A DNA stretch of 37,507 nt from a virus. Location of the stretch: IMG/VR virus record IMGVR_UViG_3300020219_000033, positions 1 through 37,507 of that record. One strand, given 5' to 3'. A program made the translations under genes and the position numbers. The notes under the pieces were generated by a model that saw only the letters and a list, made by a program, of their open reading frames with translations, was not told the DNA's origin and made no database searches. Below are positions 37,108-37,507 of this stretch, piece by piece (position 1 is the first letter of the stretch; every line of letters starts with the position of its first letter).

Positions 37108-37507
37108 GCGCGCGCCTCGACGAGTTCGCCCTTCGCGTTTGCCTCGTACCAGGTCTCGGCCTTGATGCCGTTCTCGCCGACGTAGCCGACCGTAAGCCGC
37201 GGACGTTCCGTTTTCGCCTCCCACCACGCGACGACGATTGCGCCGTTCTCGCCGGCTTGCGCTTTGCTGTTTTGCCCGATGCAGGCAGCGACAGAATTTT
37301 TGCCGATCGCAGCGGCGGGTGCCCTGTAGCCCGTGGTCGCGGCGGGTGCCCCTTCGCCCGTGGTCGCGGCGGGTGCCCTGTAGCCCGTGGTCGCGGCGGG
37401 TGCCCCTTCGCCCGTGGTCGCGGCGGGTGCCCATGAGCCCGTGGTCGCGGCGGGTGCCCATGAGCCCGTGGTCGCGGCGGCACCTACGGTCCCGCCATAC
37501 TCCGCCA
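37104..37507 (-). CDS. Repeat-containing phage protein (DUF7666-like), C-terminal part
   Basis: Continuation of the gene at 1-405. It is open from 37505 to its stop at 37104-37106 (133 residues). It begins AEYGGTVGAAA, runs through six units of TTGxxAPAA with variable pairs SW, SW, EG, YR, EG, YR, and ends in the conserved tail AIGKNSVAACIGQNSKAQAG, then VVAWWEAKTERPRLTVGYVG and ENGIKAETWYEANAKGELVE. The G-K-x-S-x-A...A-x-A-G-x-x-G...V-D/G-G-I-K-A-x-T-W-Y ending is the recognisable part of the family. Repeat order after unit three disagrees with the left contig end (YR here, SW there). Confidence 0.78.
   Translation of the reverse strand, partial: AEYGGTVGAAATTGSWAPAATTGSWAPAATTGEGAPAATTGYRAPAATTGEGAPAATTGYRAPAAAIGKNSVAACIGQNSKAQAGENGAIVVAWWEAKTERPRLTVGYVGENGIKAETWYEANAKGELVEARA
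37312..37480. repeat. 27-bp tandem repeat, right copy
   Basis: Just over six copies of the 27-bp unit with 5-base variable blocks tgtag, cttcg, tgtag, cttcg, atgag and atgag in plus-strand order. It codes for the nonapeptide array on the minus strand. Confidence 0.9.
37382..37507. repeat. Terminal redundancy of the contig (right copy)
   Basis: Identical to 6-131. Removing one copy gives a circular map of about 37.38 kb. Confidence 0.85.

Noticed and set aside
37312-37480. CRISPR array or intergenic satellite from the 27-bp repeats
   Set aside because: The variable blocks are only 5 bases and the array is in frame inside an open reading frame, matching a protein repeat family.

Overview
The window is an essentially complete genome of a temperate, short-tailed (podovirus-like) bacteriophage, presented as a linear contig whose two ends overlap. 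Positions 6-131 and 37382-37507 are identical (126 bp), and one gene runs off the left end and re-enters at the right end. The DNA is GC-rich and the gene families (RecT/YqaJ recombination pair, RusA, lambda-O-like initiator, P22-size portal, Rz/nested Rz1, integrase beside a tRNA-Ser 3' end) point to a high-GC Pseudomonadota (Gram-negative) host. Structural gene order recalls BPP-1/Bcep22-type podoviruses; that comparison is from memory, not from a search.

Layout. (a) 1-5933, minus strand, continuing through the contig junction into 35157-37507: one long leftward operon. From its promoter near 5977-6001 it reads three small genes, a large Ea22-like protein with a NADAR domain, a small gene, RecT, YqaJ exonuclease, a coiled-coil protein, a 9-residue-repeat protein, a Lar-like zinc protein, a small gene, an HNH nuclease, an excisionase-like protein and the integrase. 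Most neighbours overlap by ATGA/GTGA, so translation is coupled. (b) 5934-6262: the control region, with two matched divergent promoters, each carrying palindromic operators 24 bp apart, and only a 54-codon ORF where a CI-type repressor is expected. (c) 6263-11603, plus strand: Cro/YdaS-like regulator, an O-like initiator containing an iteron cluster (putative origin), small zinc/membrane proteins, a PAPS-reductase-family protein, a C5 cytosine methyltransferase, RusA and an HTH protein. (d) 11571-12333, minus strand: a three-gene cassette with its own promoter. (e) 12334-12573: late leader with a strong terminator. (f) 12574-34966, plus strand: packaging, portal, ejection-type proteins, scaffold, coat, a sugar-methyltransferase/multi-glycosyltransferase pair, tail connectors, fibre and lysis. 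(g) 34967-35156: attP, carrying the 3' part of tRNA-Ser(UGA).

How it works together. Divergent early promoters would be shut by a repressor acting on the repeated operators. On induction the left operon supplies recombination and excision functions and the right operon supplies replication and DNA processing. Late transcription must pass the terminator at 12532-12560, which suggests antitermination. The late region builds a capsid, probably glycosylates a virion or host surface component, and ends in holin/SAR-endolysin/spanin lysis. Integration uses the tyrosine recombinase at tRNA-Ser(UGA).

The most unusual points are the glycosylation pair at 25148-29217, the NADAR module, the repeat protein whose array differs between the two contig ends, the symmetric operator/promoter architecture, and the absence of a recognisable full-length repressor.
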